DNA of 64,000 nucleotides from Shewanella sp. MBTL60-007 (GTDB taxonomy: Bacteria > Pseudomonadota > Gammaproteobacteria > Enterobacterales > Shewanellaceae): positions 35,890 through 99,889 of the forward strand of contig NZ_BPET01000012.1 of assembly GCF_019654915.1 (NCBI RefSeq), written 5' to 3'. Numbering within the stretch: position 1 is the stretch's first letter; each line of letters starts with the position of its first letter. Under the pieces are notes generated by a model. It was given only the letters and a program-made list of their open reading frames with translations. It searched no databases and was not told the DNA's origin. A program made the position numbers and the translations under genes. Below are positions 18,095 through 27,365 of this stretch, piece by piece.

Positions 18095-20854
18095 ATGAAA
18101 ACAAAACTCTCAGCATTGAGCCTAGCCATCAGTATGGCAGCGCTAACCCCCTCAACCTTGTTTGCGGCCGAAGCGGCAGACAAGAGTGACGCTAAACAAG
18201 AGATGGAAAAAATTGAGGTTACAGGCTCACGTATTAAACGTGCCGACTTCGAAGGCGTGGCACCAGTAACAGTTATTACCGCCGATGATATTGCCAACAG
18301 TGGCCTCAACTCAATTTCAGAAGTGCTGCAATCATCTGTTGCGAACACTGGCGGTTCATTAAACGGCGAAAGCGATGGTTATACCGATAGCGCAAGCTCT
18401 GTCAACTTACGCGGTATGGGCGCAAACCGAACTTTGGTATTAATTAACGGCCGTCGTCAAGCCTCTTTCCCTAGTGCGGCAGGTGGCACATCAAACTTTG
18501 TTGACGTCTCAGACATCCCTACAGCAGCCGTACAGCGTATTGAAATTTTAACTGGCGGCGCATCGGCTATTTACGGCTCTGACGCAGTCGGTGGTGTAGT
18601 GAACATCATCTTAAAGCAGAGTTATGAAGGCGCTAAAGTCGCCGCTAAGTATACCGAGCCCACTCAAGGTGGCGGTGAACAGCTAGATCTATCTTACCTA
18701 CAAGGCTTTAATACCGACAAGAGTCAAACCTTATTGATGCTTGAATATAAGAAAGTCGAGTCGATTCAGACTTATCAGCGTGATGACTTGTATAGCCCTG
18801 CTTACTATGAAAATGAAGATGGAGTCCTTACTTGGGGTGCAGGCCCTTACGGCGATGCAGCGCCTTCAAGTTGGTCGTCAAGGATTACCGATTACAGCAA
18901 GGTTTATCACGAAGATAAGTACGTTAACCTCAGCGAGCAACAATGTAGCGACCTCTTTGGCGATAAAGGGATTTATAGACCCGCGTACAGATATGGCTGC
19001 TACTACGACAAGTATGCAGACCGCGGCCTTCAGTCTGCATATGACCGTGTCAACCTCGTTCTAAACTCGACCTACGACTTAAACGATGATTGGCAGCTCT
19101 ACGGCATGCTCAACGCCTCTTATAAAGAGTCGACTAAGTACAAAGATGAAAAGGGTTTCGGCACCAGTATTTATCAAGATGAAGCAACCGGTGCACTCAG
19201 TTATGACAAATACGAGTTTGAAGATGACAACCGCTTCTATCTTGCTCGTAGAATGGAAGAGTATCCTGGGCCGCGTACCTATGATACCCAAAACACTAAA
19301 GCTGCAATCTCGTTTGGCGCCGACGGAACTATTGGCGAGTATGAGTTAGATCTTTCTTGGTCAAGCAGCTACAACAAGTATGAGAAGCAAAACCACCATA
19401 TGGTAAGCGCCGATGCACTACTCGATATTGTGACCTTCGACCCAAACGATGCCGACCCATCAAAGTGGTATCCACATAACGAGCTAACTGCCGAGCAAGC
19501 CAACTTGTTAATAGCTGATTCGACCAAAAACTCAGATTCAAGCATGCACCAGTTCCAAGCGGTATTTACTGGTGATTTAATGGAGCTGCCAGCAGGTACT
19601 GTAGGCTTTGCAACCACTGCTGAGTGGGCTCGTGAAAGCTACGAAGATACACTAGATGAAGTCACATCAAGTGGCGGTTTAATCGGTATGGGTGGCACAG
19701 GTGGTAAGGGCGATCGTGATCGCGTTGCCGTAGCGGGTGAAGTACAAATCCCACTACTTGCCGACATCACAGGGGTTAAGTCATTAGATCTATCTGCAGC
19801 GCTGCGTTACGACCAATACCTAGATGATTCTGATGTTGGCGGCGCAACCACGCCACAGGTGGGGCTATCATATCGCCCAATAGATGAAGTCATGGTTCGT
19901 GCTAACTGGGGTAAGAGCTTTAGAGCACCGGACATGCACCGCCTATATGCAGGTCGAACTATTGGATTTGGTGGAACCGAATACCCACATCCCACTATTC
20001 CCAATGAGATTTATGAAGATGATTACCGCTCAATTACTCAAGGTAACTTGAACCTTGAAGAGGAAAAGGGTGAGTTCTGGAACCTAGGTTTTGTGGCTAA
20101 TATTACAGACAATGCCGATATCACTGTCGACTGGTGGAACATTGAGCTTGAAGGTGCGGTAAAGACTATCTCAACCGATGAGATGCTAGCCGATCCAGCT
20201 TATTATCAAACTGGTAATTACAACAGCTGTGAAGAGATGGATGTCGTCGGTTACCTAACTGAATTTGATGATGACAATATCGAGAACATCGCCTGTATGC
20301 GTAAAGGCCCCATCAACAGCGCCTATGAAGCCTCTGAAGGTATCGATACCAGCTTTAACTATCAGTTCCCTGAAACGACTATCGGTGATTTTAAATTTAA
20401 AGTTGCCGCCTCTTACTTAATCAAGAAAGAGTACCAAGAACGTGTTGATAGTGAAATTGAAGAGCAGACAGAAACCGATTACTTCCCTAAGTGGAAAGGT
20501 AATGCAAGCTTAAGCTGGAACTATCAAGACTTCAGTGCAACCGTTGCTTACTACTACACTGGAGAAGCACAGGGTGTCGACCTGTTCGAATACCTAGATG
20601 AAAATGGTGATGATGTTGAGTCTATGGAAACCGATACCTTAGACGCCTATCAAATCGTCAACATTACATTGAGCTACAACGCGCCTTGGGATGGTAAGTT
20701 CACCGCTGGTGTTAAAAACCTAACCGATGAGATGCCACCTTTATACGATGTCCGTAACGACAAGCATAATGACTGGCCTTTCTATGAAGAGGACAACAGT
20801 AGCTACTCAGCAGTCGGCCGCAGTGTCTTCTTTGGTTACTCACAGAAGTTCTAA
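18095..20854 (+). CDS. TonB-dependent outer-membrane receptor
   Basis: 919 residues. Signal peptide MKTKLSALSLAISMAALTPSTLFA (cleavage about residue 24), then a TonB-box/plug start MEKIEVTGSRIKRADFEG and plug-domain landmarks VNLRGMGANRTLVLINGRR and GGASAIYGSDAVGGVVNIIL. The long barrel contains the conserved RANWGKSFRAPD segment and ends in FFGYSQKF with a terminal Phe. This IEVTGSRI(K/R) type of receptor is abundant in Shewanella and other Alteromonadales and is usually linked to oligopeptide or complex-carbon uptake rather than iron. Position ahead of a secreted S9 peptidase supports a peptide substrate (inference). A terminator lies 78 bp downstream. Confidence 0.9.
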   Translation: MKTKLSALSLAISMAALTPSTLFAAEAADKSDAKQEMEKIEVTGSRIKRADFEGVAPVTVITADDIANSGLNSISEVLQSSVANTGGSLNGESDGYTDSASSVNLRGMGANRTLVLINGRRQASFPSAAGGTSNFVDVSDIPTAAVQRIEILTGGASAIYGSDAVGGVVNIILKQSYEGAKVAAKYTEPTQGGGEQLDLSYLQGFNTDKSQTLLMLEYKKVESIQTYQRDDLYSPAYYENEDGVLTWGAGPYGDAAPSSWSSRITDYSKVYHEDKYVNLSEQQCSDLFGDKGIYRPAYRYGCYYDKYADRGLQSAYDRVNLVLNSTYDLNDDWQLYGMLNASYKESTKYKDEKGFGTSIYQDEATGALSYDKYEFEDDNRFYLARRMEEYPGPRTYDTQNTKAAISFGADGTIGEYELDLSWSSSYNKYEKQNHHMVSADALLDIVTFDPNDADPSKWYPHNELTAEQANLLIADSTKNSDSSMHQFQAVFTGDLMELPAGTVGFATTAEWARESYEDTLDEVTSSGGLIGMGGTGGKGDRDRVAVAGEVQIPLLADITGVKSLDLSAALRYDQYLDDSDVGGATTPQVGLSYRPIDEVMVRANWGKSFRAPDMHRLYAGRTIGFGGTEYPHPTIPNEIYEDDYRSITQGNLNLEEEKGEFWNLGFVANITDNADITVDWWNIELEGAVKTISTDEMLADPAYYQTGNYNSCEEMDVVGYLTEFDDDNIENIACMRKGPINSAYEASEGIDTSFNYQFPETTIGDFKFKVAASYLIKKEYQERVDSEIEEQTETDYFPKWKGNASLSWNYQDFSATVAYYYTGEAQGVDLFEYLDENGDDVESMETDTLDAYQIVNITLSYNAPWDGKFTAGVKNLTDEMPPLYDVRNDKHNDWPFYEEDNSSYSAVGRSVFFGYSQKF

Positions 20855-20932
20855 TCTCGTTATTTCCCAAGCAAGTTGCAGGCATTGAACTCAACTTGTT
20901 TGGGAGTAAATCTCCCTTTTATTACGAGAAAC

Positions 20933-20961
20933 AAGCGCCCAATTTTGGGCGCTTATTTTTC
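20933..20961 (+). terminator. Terminator between TonB receptor and S9 peptidase
   Basis: AAGCGCCC (20933-20940) pairs with GGGCGCTT (20947-20954) around a 6-base loop and is followed by ATTTTT. It would reduce transcription into the peptidase gene, so receptor and peptidase may be expressed at different levels from one promoter. Confidence 0.85.
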
Positions 20962-20995
20962 CCGCAGCTATCTTTCCTATTATCAGGAGATAAGA

Positions 20996-23515
20996 ATGTC
21001 TCGAAACTCGCTCTTAATGTGTGCCCTGATAGCCATCAACTTGTTGCTGTTATTCAGCTCAAATGCGATGAGCAATAGTTACCAATTACCAAGTCAAGCT
21101 CTACAAGATGTCGTGGAGCAAACAAAGAATGTAAGCACTCGCTTATCTCGAGACAAAAAATGGCTTGCGATATTAACGCCAAGAAAACACCTTTCAATCG
21201 AAACCTTAGCCCAGAGCGAACTCAAGCTTGCAGGCCTTAGAGTCTCACCGGAACAACTAATCCCAAGCCGAATCAAGTACAGCTATTTGAGTGTCGAGCT
21301 AATTAATCTAAATCAGCTAACAGCTAATGCAAAGCCTATTACCATACCACTACCAAGCGGGATGCTATTGGCCAATGTCAGCTTTTCTCCTAACAGCCAA
21401 TACTTGAGCTATATGGGCTTAACCGAGCAAGGCGCCGATCTATTTATTTACGATCTCGTAAAACGGCAAAGCCATAAACTCAATTCAGCAAAGCTCAATG
21501 CCACCCTTGGCCTTAAATATATCTGGAGAAATGACAGCAAGGGAGTATTCACTAACCTTGCAACGCCTGTTTTTAAAACAAAAGAACAAGTTGCCATCGC
21601 GCCCAACATCAGCGAAACCTCAGGTAAGAAAGCGCCACGCAGAACCTATCAAGACCTGCTTAAAAATCCACAAGATGAAGCCGAATTTGCCGCCCTAACC
21701 ACAAGCCAGTTGGCCTTTATCTCACTTAATGGCGATGTTCAGCCCATCGGCAATCCCGCCATCAATATCAGCTACAGTCTGTCGCCAAACGATAAATATT
21801 TAGTGGTAAAACGTATCGCAGCGCCGTTTTCTTATATGGTGAAATACTACGACTTTGCTCAGTCGGTAGAACTGTACAGCCATACGGGTGACAAGCTGAA
21901 AACATTGGCGCAGTTAGAGAGTAGTGAATACCGCCCACCAGGGAGCGACTCGGTACGCCAAGGTCCACGCATGATCCATTGGCGCAGTGATAAACCCGAC
22001 ACCCTCGCCTTTGTTCAAGCCCTCGATAAAGGCGACAGCCGCATTAAAGTCGCCTACCGCGATCAACTACTACAGCTAAAAGCACCTTTTAATCAAAAGC
22101 CTGTGCCACTAACCAAGACCCCATGGCGGATCAGTAAAATAGAGTGGGGAGAACAAGACACAGCCCTTATCACTGAGCGACAATCAGATAAAAAGCAGAT
22201 GCGCGTGAGTTTGCTAGATACCTCACCTAGCAGCGACCAACAGCTATCTACTTGGTATCAAAAAGCGATCCGCGACACCTATAATGCCCCTGGTAGTCTT
22301 TATCGCCAGAATGCCAAGCTCAATGGCCAACACTTGGGGCGAGTCTTCAAGCTATATAACAATCACCTACTGCACTATGGTCTTGGAGCTTCACCTCAGG
22401 GTTATCAACCTTTTTTAAAGTCCTCACCACTGGCCTCTATTGAGGGGGAGCAAAACATCGCTAAGCCAAGCACCCTCTGGCAGTCATCAAAGGAACAGTT
22501 AGAAAGGGTGAAATATATTGTTAAGCTTGAACCACTCACGCTGATTATCAGCAGGCAAAGCCCTGATACGCCATCACACCTAGTCATGCTAGAGGTGGAG
22601 TCTGGTAACGAGCAACTACTATATCAAAACCCCCATCAGCTAGAGGCATATCAAGGCATGACCCGCCAATTGGTAAACTTCAAACGTGATGACGGCTTAC
22701 CATTATCGGGTGTGCTTTATCTGCCCGCAGGTTACCGCGCTGAAGATGGGCCATTACCTGTGTTGATGTGGGCCTATCCCAGAGAATTCAAAAATGCCGA
22801 AGTCGCGGGCCAAGTTAACTATTCGCCCAATCAATATAATCAAATTAGCACTAAGGGCCCTGTAGCCTACACAGCTAAAGGTTTTGCCATCTTCGATAAG
22901 GTTGCCATGCCGATAGTGGGTGAAGGCAGTAACAAACCCAACGATAGCTTTCGCCGTCAGTTGGTTGCCAATGCCAAAGCAGCCATCGACACATTAGTGG
23001 AGATGGGGATTGCCGACAGGGAACGTGTTGCCATAGGCGGCCACTCCTATGGTGCCTTTATGGTGGCGAATCTGCTGGCACACTCCGATCTGTTTGCCGC
23101 AGGTATTGCAAGGAGCGGAGCATACAACCGCACGCTCACCCCCTTTGGTTTTCAGCATGAAAAACGTAACTTCTGGGAGGCACCTAGCCTCTATCAGCAG
23201 ATGTCGCCCTTTACCCATGCCGACAAGATAGATGAGCCAATACTGCTGATGCATGGCGAAATGGACTCAAACTCAGGCACCTACCCAATGCAATCGGCCA
23301 GACTATTCAAGGCGATAAGAGGTCTAGGAGGGCAAGCTCGCTTAGTGACCTTCCCCTATGAGAGCCATAGCTATAAGGCTAAAGAGTCGATTATGCACAT
23401 GTTATGGGAGCAAGAAAACTGGCTAGAGCGTTACCTGAAAAGCCCAACACTTGCCAGAGGAAGTGCCCACTTCTCACCTGACCAGCCGGATAAATCACAA
23501 GTGACATTTCATTAA
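20996..23515 (+). CDS. S9 prolyl-oligopeptidase-family serine peptidase, exported
   Basis: 839 residues from the ATG at 20996, chosen because it follows a CAGGAGATAAGA ribosome site and begins an N-terminal signal sequence (MSRNSLLMCALIAINLLLLFSSNAMS); an in-frame ATG at 20876 has no such support. The N-terminal two thirds form a beta-propeller that filters peptides. The C-terminal alpha/beta-hydrolase domain shows the nucleophile elbow GGHSYGAFM, the Asp in MHGEMDSNSGT and the His in PYESHSYKAKES. It cleaves short peptides in the periplasm or outside. It stands between the TonB receptor and a phosphatase in the same direction, consistent with peptide scavenging. Confidence 0.88.
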   Translation: MSRNSLLMCALIAINLLLLFSSNAMSNSYQLPSQALQDVVEQTKNVSTRLSRDKKWLAILTPRKHLSIETLAQSELKLAGLRVSPEQLIPSRIKYSYLSVELINLNQLTANAKPITIPLPSGMLLANVSFSPNSQYLSYMGLTEQGADLFIYDLVKRQSHKLNSAKLNATLGLKYIWRNDSKGVFTNLATPVFKTKEQVAIAPNISETSGKKAPRRTYQDLLKNPQDEAEFAALTTSQLAFISLNGDVQPIGNPAINISYSLSPNDKYLVVKRIAAPFSYMVKYYDFAQSVELYSHTGDKLKTLAQLESSEYRPPGSDSVRQGPRMIHWRSDKPDTLAFVQALDKGDSRIKVAYRDQLLQLKAPFNQKPVPLTKTPWRISKIEWGEQDTALITERQSDKKQMRVSLLDTSPSSDQQLSTWYQKAIRDTYNAPGSLYRQNAKLNGQHLGRVFKLYNNHLLHYGLGASPQGYQPFLKSSPLASIEGEQNIAKPSTLWQSSKEQLERVKYIVKLEPLTLIISRQSPDTPSHLVMLEVESGNEQLLYQNPHQLEAYQGMTRQLVNFKRDDGLPLSGVLYLPAGYRAEDGPLPVLMWAYPREFKNAEVAGQVNYSPNQYNQISTKGPVAYTAKGFAIFDKVAMPIVGEGSNKPNDSFRRQLVANAKAAIDTLVEMGIADRERVAIGGHSYGAFMVANLLAHSDLFAAGIARSGAYNRTLTPFGFQHEKRNFWEAPSLYQQMSPFTHADKIDEPILLMHGEMDSNSGTYPMQSARLFKAIRGLGGQARLVTFPYESHSYKAKESIMHMLWEQENWLERYLKSPTLARGSAHFSPDQPDKSQVTFH

Positions 23516-23574
23516 AAAAGCCGATGGTTAACAGAGTTAGCCATCGATTTATTGACATTAAGGATAGCCAGATT

Positions 23575-25002
23575 ATGACTAACTTAACCTCGACGACTCG
23601 TTTCTTTACAATTTGTTCAGGCCTTCTTTGCGCCAGCCTATGCAGCACCGCCCTGTTAAGCAAAGAGGCTGCGGCTGAAACTCACGCTCCCTTCAGCCCC
23701 ATTATTGCAGCCGAATATCTACCTAAGAATATTATCTACTTGATTGGTGACGGCATGGGTCCAGCCTATACCAGCGCCTACCGCTACTATAGCGATAACC
23801 CGCAAACCCAAAGGGTCGAGAAGACGATCTTCGATAAGCTACTGGTCGGCATGTCGAGTACCTATCCAGACGATGACACTTATGTCACCGATTCTGCAGC
23901 CGCCGCGACTGCGTTAGCCACCAGCTATAAGAGCTATAACGGCGCGATTTCGGTAGACCATCAAGGTGGGCCTTTCCCGACACTACTGGAGATGGCAAAA
24001 GCCCAAGGCAAGACCACTGCAGTGGTGGTCACATCACAGATAAATCATGCCACCCCTGCCAGCTTTTTAGCCCACAACGAAAGCCGCCGAAACTACGAGC
24101 AAATAGCCGATAGCTATTTAAGTAATCTCATCGACGAGCGTCCCATCGCTGATCTCATGCTGGGCGGCGGCGCTCAGTATTTCGCGCGCGATGATCGAGA
24201 TCTGACCGTAGAATTTCAAGAGTATGGCTACCAGTACATCGACAGCCTTAGCGATCTCAGTAGCATCGAAAACTTACCAGCCCTAGGCTTGTTTGCCCCC
24301 AAAGGTTTACCCTATGCGATTGAAAGCCAAGATCCGCTCAGGCTGACAACCATGACCCGCAAGGCTCTCTCTCTACTATCGAATCAAGAGGCTCCCTTTG
24401 TAATGATGGTTGAGGCAAGTCAAATAGATTGGTGCGGTCACAGCAACGATATCGCCTGCGCAATGAATGAAATGCACGATTTTGCAAATACCTTGAGCTT
24501 AGTTAAGCGTTATGTCGATACCCACCCGGACACCTTACTCATTGCTACAGCGGATCATTCAACAGGTGGTTTAACCTTAGGCCGTGAAGGCACTTATCAG
24601 TGGCAAGGCCATTTGCTGCACCAAGTTCACAGCCTACCCAGCACTATTGCTCAGCGGATTGTTGCCAGCCCTGAAGTTCTCAATGACTTAATCACATTTA
24701 GTGCTTTTTTGCAGCCTCATATCAGCATTGCTTTTGAAGACCGAAAATTAGACGGGCTAAGAAAAAAGCTCAACTCACGTTTATCTCACCATCAACGTGA
24801 AAAGCAAATAACCGATGTTCTCAAACAAGCGATTGATAAGTTGACCTATACTGGATGGACGACCGGAGGACATGACGCTATCGACGTACCAATTTACGCC
24901 TATGGCCAAGGCGCCCTGTATTTTCGAGGACATAAAGACAATATCGAAATCGCCGCGACGCTAATCCAGATGGTACGGGACTCACGCTATAAGGTGAAGT
25001 AG
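23575..25002 (+). CDS. Alkaline phosphatase (PhoA family)
   Basis: 475 residues from ATG 23575; an in-frame ATG at 23524 adds 17 residues before the signal peptide (MTNLTSTTRFFTICSGLLCASLCS...). Metallo-phosphomonoesterase of the periplasm. Landmarks in order: NIIYLIGDGMG (first metal Asp), TDSAAAATALATS with the nucleophilic Ser, VVTSQINHATPASFLAHNESR, MVEASQIDWCGHSNDI (metal-binding Glu, Asp, His), TADHSTGGLTLG (Asp, His) and TTGGHDAIDVP (metal His). All expected ligands look intact. It follows the S9 peptidase by 59 bp with an AAGGA site, so probably the same transcript. I see no Pho box, so phosphate control is unproven. Confidence 0.88.
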   Translation: MTNLTSTTRFFTICSGLLCASLCSTALLSKEAAAETHAPFSPIIAAEYLPKNIIYLIGDGMGPAYTSAYRYYSDNPQTQRVEKTIFDKLLVGMSSTYPDDDTYVTDSAAAATALATSYKSYNGAISVDHQGGPFPTLLEMAKAQGKTTAVVVTSQINHATPASFLAHNESRRNYEQIADSYLSNLIDERPIADLMLGGGAQYFARDDRDLTVEFQEYGYQYIDSLSDLSSIENLPALGLFAPKGLPYAIESQDPLRLTTMTRKALSLLSNQEAPFVMMVEASQIDWCGHSNDIACAMNEMHDFANTLSLVKRYVDTHPDTLLIATADHSTGGLTLGREGTYQWQGHLLHQVHSLPSTIAQRIVASPEVLNDLITFSAFLQPHISIAFEDRKLDGLRKKLNSRLSHHQREKQITDVLKQAIDKLTYTGWTTGGHDAIDVPIYAYGQGALYFRGHKDNIEIAATLIQMVRDSRYKVK

Positions 25003-25151
25003 TGTCAAACATAGTACAGCGGACACAGCAAACTGTCGTTTTCATTGCTATCAGGTTACTGCTTTTGTTTGACAGAAGTTCTCTTTTTCTACTTTGAATG
25101 TGCGAGCCTATTGACGGCCTAAAGAATAATGAAAACACAAGGAACTGTTTT

Positions 25152-25846
25152 ATGAATATGAACCAGAAAATGACTGCCGAGTTTATCGGTACACTTTGGC
25201 TTGTTTTAGGAGGCTGTGGTAGTGCCGTCTTAGCCGCCGCTTTTCCTGAGGTTGGCATTGGTTTACTTGGGGTAGCATTTGCCTTTGGTTTAACCGTGCT
25301 CACCATGGCATTTGCTATAGGCCACATCTCTGGGTGCCACTTAAATCCTGCCGTTTCGATTGGGTTATGGGCGGGGGGCGCTTTCCTGCATCTGAGTTGC
25401 TGCCCTATATTATCGCTCAGGTTGCAGGTGGCATCGCTGGCGCAGGGATTTTATACCTAATTGCATCAGGCCAAGATGGCTTTAGTCTGTCTGCCGGCTT
25501 TGCTTCGAACGGCTACGGTGAGCACTCTCCAGGTGGCTATAGCTTAACCGCAGCGCTGATTTGTGAAATCGTGATGACCCTGTTTTTCTTGCTGATCATC
25601 CTTGGCGCTACCGACTCTCGTGCACCAAAAGGTTTTGCGCCGATAGCCATTGGACTCGGGCTAACCTTGATCCATTTAATCAGTATTCCCGTGACTAATA
25701 CCTCTGTAAACCCAGCTAGAAGCACTGCTCCAGCCCTATTTGTCGGCGATTGGGCAGTCTCACAACTTTGGCTATTTTGGGTTGCACCAATAGTTGGTGC
25801 GATACTCGCTGGAATGATTTATAAAGTCTTCGACGCTAAAGAATAG
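25152..25846 (+). pseudogene. aqpZ: Aquaporin Z, frameshifted
   Basis: Water channel of the inner membrane, about 230 residues and six helices when intact. The first part reads [21 protein letters not shown] ... [20 protein letters not shown] in one frame, including the first NPA box; the rest ([21 protein letters not shown] ... [12 protein letters not shown] ... [11 protein letters not shown]) with the second NPA box is in the next frame. The break falls in a run of six G at 25373-25378; seven G would restore the expected [14 protein letters not shown]. Everything else looks undamaged, so this is either a recent one-base deletion, a slippage-prone tract or a sequencing error. The ribosome-bound product as written would end at 25460. 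Confidence 0.9.
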
Positions 25847-25857
25847 CCAGCATAAAC

Positions 25858-25891
25858 AAAACAGAGCTTAAAGCGGCTCTGTTTTCTTTTT
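25858..25891 (+). terminator. Terminator after aqpZ
   Basis: AAAACAGAGC (25858-25867) pairs with GCTCTGTTTT (25876-25885), followed by CTTTTT. Confidence 0.88.
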
Positions 25892-25980
25892 CAATGGCCT
25901 GCTAGGTGCTATTATCCGTTTAATCGGCGCGTTATCCTTGTTTCAAGGCTCGCCTCATTTAATATTAAGAGATGTAAACC

Positions 25981-26361
25981 ATGAGCAACAAAAACAAAAG
26001 CCTTAAACAAATCACTGAAATGACACCAGAGTCTCGTTACGACTACCTAGTAGAACAAGTTAAAGAGCATAAGACTCTGTGGTCATTACAAGATTTAGAT
26101 GGCTGCGTAATGCTGACCACCGAAGAGGAAGACTGCATTCCTATGTGGCCAACTGAAGAAGCTGCTGCACTTTGGGCAGTGGATGACTGGCAAGATTGCC
26201 AAGCATTAGCGATCCCTGTTGAAGAATGGTTAGAGCGTTGGGTTCCTGGTATGCAGGACGACGACCTTTTCGTTGCCGTATTCCCAGTACAAGATGACTT
26301 AGGCGTAGTGATCCCACCACACGAACTTGAAGATCGCCTTACACCTAAAAAACGTCACTAA
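25981..26361 (+). CDS. DUF2750 protein
   Basis: 126 residues, soluble, acidic. It contains the pattern RYDYLVEQVKEHKTLWSL, then LTTEEEDCIPMWPTEEAAALWAVDDWQDCQALAIPVEEWLERWVPGM and a C-terminal VFPVQDDLGVVIPPHELEDRL, which fit the DUF2750 family. The function of this family is not established; the W-rich, E-rich middle is conserved. A terminator separates it from aqpZ and another follows, so it is a single-gene unit. Confidence 0.8.
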   Translation: MSNKNKSLKQITEMTPESRYDYLVEQVKEHKTLWSLQDLDGCVMLTTEEEDCIPMWPTEEAAALWAVDDWQDCQALAIPVEEWLERWVPGMQDDDLFVAVFPVQDDLGVVIPPHELEDRLTPKKRH

Positions 26362-26376
26362 TCATTAAGAATCTTT

Positions 26377-26415
26377 GATGGCAAGCTATGCTCGCTTGCC
26401 ATCTCGGTCTTTTTA
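26377..26415 (+). terminator. Terminator after the DUF2750 gene
   Basis: GATGGCAAGC (26377-26386) pairs perfectly with GCTTGCCATC (26394-26403), loop of 7, then TCGGTCTTTTT. Confidence 0.85.
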
Positions 26416-26448
26416 TCTACTAATAAAACTATAAAGAGAATAAAAAAA

Positions 26449-26949
26449 GTGGATAGTGAAAAACCTGTTAATCCCGCCAAATCTGCACCTAGCAACACCT
26501 TGCAAGATAGCAAAGCCACTAATAGCACTGTCGACGCCCAAGTTGAAAAAATCAACATGCCTAAGCGCCTTATCGCCTTGCTGATATTTTTAGTCGTGGT
26601 TTCTATCAGTGGCTTAATGGCTAAACAAGGCGTGCTATTTTGTATCTTAACCCTATTTATGGTGCTAGCAATTATAGGTAAACAAAAAGCTGGATTGCTC
26701 ATGCTAAGAGTTTATACCTCACTGCAATTTATAATAGCCAGTGCAATGCCTTTAGTACTGCATGATCCTGACAACATGGTACCTTCAGAGCCATCTAGCT
26801 ATGCCATAGGCAGCTTTAGCATGCAGCTACCTGATTGGTTGGTGTTTGGCGTGCTTATCCTCATATCATTCGTGCAAGTTTGGATAGCCTTTACACCAAA
26901 AGTCAGTCACTACTTTAGCCGAGCAATCAACCTAAACATCATGCGCTAA
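26449..26949 (+). CDS. Small integral membrane protein, unknown
   Basis: 166 residues with a hydrophilic N-terminal third (about residues 1-40) and four hydrophobic stretches: RLIALLIFLVVVSISGLMA, VLFCILTLFMVLAIIG, SLQFIIASAMPLVL and WLVFGVLILISFVQVWIAF. The start is GTG at 26449; no ATG fits before the first helix. I do not recognise the family. Terminators on both sides make it monocistronic. Confidence 0.6.
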   Translation: MDSEKPVNPAKSAPSNTLQDSKATNSTVDAQVEKINMPKRLIALLIFLVVVSISGLMAKQGVLFCILTLFMVLAIIGKQKAGLLMLRVYTSLQFIIASAMPLVLHDPDNMVPSEPSSYAIGSFSMQLPDWLVFGVLILISFVQVWIAFTPKVSHYFSRAINLNIMR

Positions 26950-26966
26950 GCCTATATTTTAGATAC

Positions 26967-26996
26967 AAAAAAGCCGTCATATGACGGCTTTTTTTA
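26967..26996. terminator. Bidirectional terminator between the membrane protein and erpA
   Basis: A palindromic stem AAAAGCCGTCATATGACGGCTTTT with A and T runs on both sides, placed between convergent genes, works for both strands. Confidence 0.88.
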
Positions 26997-27014
26997 GTTT
27001 TTAATCAATGTTGA

Positions 27015-27365
27015 TTAAACAGAGAAACTCGCACCACAACCACAGGTAGTCGTTGCGTTTGGATTCTTAACAAAGAAACGTGAGCCTTCAAGACCTGAAG
27101 TGTAATCCACTTCGCCGCCAACAAGATACTGCAGGCTCATTGGGTCAACAACCAACTGAACACCTTGCTTCTCTACGGTGAAGTCACCTTCGTTCACCTT
27201 CTCGTCAAAGGTAAAGCCATACTGGAAACCTGAGCAACCGCCACCCGTTACATATACACGTAACTTAAGTGCGTCATTTTCTTCCTCTTCGAGCAAAGTT
27301 TTTACTTTTGAAGCCGCCGCATCGGTGAAACGGATAGGCAAAGCATCTTCAGCTTGTTCAGTCAT
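27015..27365 (-). CDS. erpA: Iron-sulfur cluster insertion protein ErpA
   Basis: A-type carrier that hands [4Fe-4S] or [2Fe-2S] clusters to apo-enzymes, including those of isoprenoid synthesis and respiration. 116 residues, as in E. coli (114). The three cluster-binding Cys are present: [11 protein letters not shown] and the C-terminal [28 protein letters not shown] at the N-terminus is typical. Its start overlaps the end of the DUF6776 gene by 8 bp, so translation is coupled to that gene. Confidence 0.95.
   Translation of the reverse strand: MTEQAEDALPIRFTDAAASKVKTLLEEEENDALKLRVYVTGGGCSGFQYGFTFDEKVNEGDFTVEKQGVQLVVDPMSLQYLVGGEVDYTSGLEGSRFFVKNPNATTTCGCGASFSV

Noticed and set aside
20876..20995. 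Upstream ATG for the S9 peptidase
   Set aside because: The extra 40 residues would span the terminator hairpin; the ATG at 20996 has a strong ribosome site and begins a signal peptide.
23524..23574. Longer N-terminus of the alkaline phosphatase
   Set aside because: It would place a polar segment ahead of the signal peptide; the ATG at 23575 follows AAGGA.
25334..25846. Programmed frameshift in aqpZ
   Set aside because: No slippery heptamer with downstream structure of the known type, and AqpZ is not known to need one; a one-base deletion is simpler.
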